Part shown: piece after piece, positions 16,233 through 16,468 of the stretch
How positions within the stretch are numbered: the first letter of the stretch is position 1
Layout: every line of letters begins with the position of its first letter
Source: Bacteroidia bacterium
GTDB taxonomy: Bacteria; Bacteroidota; Bacteroidia; Bacteroidales; Azobacteroidaceae
Direction: 5' to 3'
DNA: 16,468 nt
NCBI GenBank assembly: GCA_025996865.1
Contig: BNTV01000107.1
Location: 1-16,468 of the forward strand
The notes under the pieces: model-generated
Seen by the model: the letters and a program-made list of their open reading frames with translations, nothing else
Databases searched by the model: none
What the model was told of the DNA's origin: nothing
Made by a program: the position numbers and the translations under genes

Positions 16233-16466
16233 TTATTTATTCTTTAACAGCCGTTTCAATTCAGCTATTTCTTTGTCTTTTTCTTCTATCACTTTACTTA
16301 GTTCGCCTACTTTTCGTTCTTCATTGCGGAGCACTACGAGGTAATAGTCTTCGGTAATCATTTGTTGGCGCACTTCTGCGGTAGATTGTGCCATCTGCAA
16401 ACGACGAATAATAGGTCTGTATTCTTCGGGAAAATCCTCCACGTTCACATTCTTGATGTGGTGGTC
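16233..16466 (-). CDS. 3' end of the Rpn-like gene (mirrored copy, 5'-truncated by the window edge)
   Basis: Same 77 C-terminal residues as at 3-236, again open to the window edge with no start codon of its own (the GTG at 16448 is internal). Both copies are cut at exactly the same base, as expected if one fragment was read forward and then back along its complement. The coiled-coil tail ends LKRLLKNK. Family call is from resemblance of the tail only. Confidence 0.58.
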   Translation of the reverse strand, partial: DHHIKNVNVEDFPEEYRPIIRRLQMAQSTAEVRQQMITEDYYLVVLRNEERKVGELSKVIEEKDKEIAELKRLLKNK

Positions 16467-16468
16467 TG

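Larger units (their letters stand above)
8278..16468 (-). repeat. Right arm of the giant inverted repeat
   Basis: This arm is the mirror of 1-8191 on the opposite strand. Its outer end stops at exactly the base that pairs with position 1, so neither side has unique flanking sequence. The inner end is the G at 8278, which forms the first base of the CAT codon (His413) of the minus-strand enzyme gene. Confidence 0.97.

Noticed and set aside
1..16468. Reading the two arms as terminal inverted repeats of a giant transposon, or as a linear replicon with hairpin ends
   Set aside because: No transposase, resolvase, replication or telomere-resolution gene is visible, there are no target-site duplications or unique flanks, and the arms contain ordinary PUL genes rather than end-specific sequence.
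1..16468. CRISPR array, tRNA, rRNA or riboswitch
   Set aside because: No spaced direct repeats, cloverleaf-like or conserved RNA segments were seen; intergenic spacers are all under 200 bases and hold only the hairpins listed.

Overview
The window suggests a member of the Bacteroidota, most likely Bacteroidales. It carries a SusC/SusD pair of the polysaccharide-utilisation-locus (PUL) type, surface lipoproteins with Bacteroidota-style lipoboxes, AT-rich intergenic spacers, and the 3' end of an Rpn/PD-(D/E)XK-type gene of a kind common in that phylum. No rRNA, tRNA or taxonomic marker is present, so the genus is not resolved.

The dominant feature is structural. The window is an almost complete palindrome. 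Positions 1-8191 reappear as their reverse complement at 8278-16468 (position x pairs with 16469-x), and only an 86-bp loop (8192-8277) is unpaired. The two outer ends match to the last base, every gene of the left arm recurs on the other strand at its mirrored position with the same protein sequence, and I saw no arm mismatch. There are therefore only about 8.28 kb of unique sequence and five distinct genes, each shown twice.

Unique content in left-arm order: (i) the 3' end of an Rpn-like gene (3-236); (ii) an AT-rich spacer with a perfect 16-bp-stem hairpin (310-349); (iii) a SusC-like TonB-dependent transporter with an N-terminal STN signalling domain (426-3710); (iv) a SusD-like glycan-binding lipoprotein (3721-5442); (v) a SusE/F-position surface lipoprotein (5483-6850); (vi) a strong intrinsic-terminator-like hairpin (6856-6899); (vii) a secreted enzyme-like protein, probably a glycoside hydrolase, that runs into the fold-back point (from 6955). 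The right arm repeats this in mirror order on the minus strand.

As a pathway, the SusC/SusD pair and third lipoprotein would bind and import an oligosaccharide across the outer membrane, and the secreted enzyme would trim it outside the cell or in the periplasm. The STN domain implies control by an ECF sigma/anti-sigma pair, which is not in the window. The substrate cannot be read from the sequence.

The minus-strand copy of the enzyme gene stays in frame through the loop, adding 32 plausible residues, and then runs into antisense of its own gene. The plus-strand copy reaches a stop 10 codons after the arm ends. This shows the loop is normal coding continuation and that the sequence then switches strand. 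The simplest explanation is a fold-back chimera from amplification, library preparation, reading or assembly. A natural 8-kb hairpin palindrome is possible but less likely. I see an ordinary PUL and no previously undescribed system; the palindrome is the item most worth testing.
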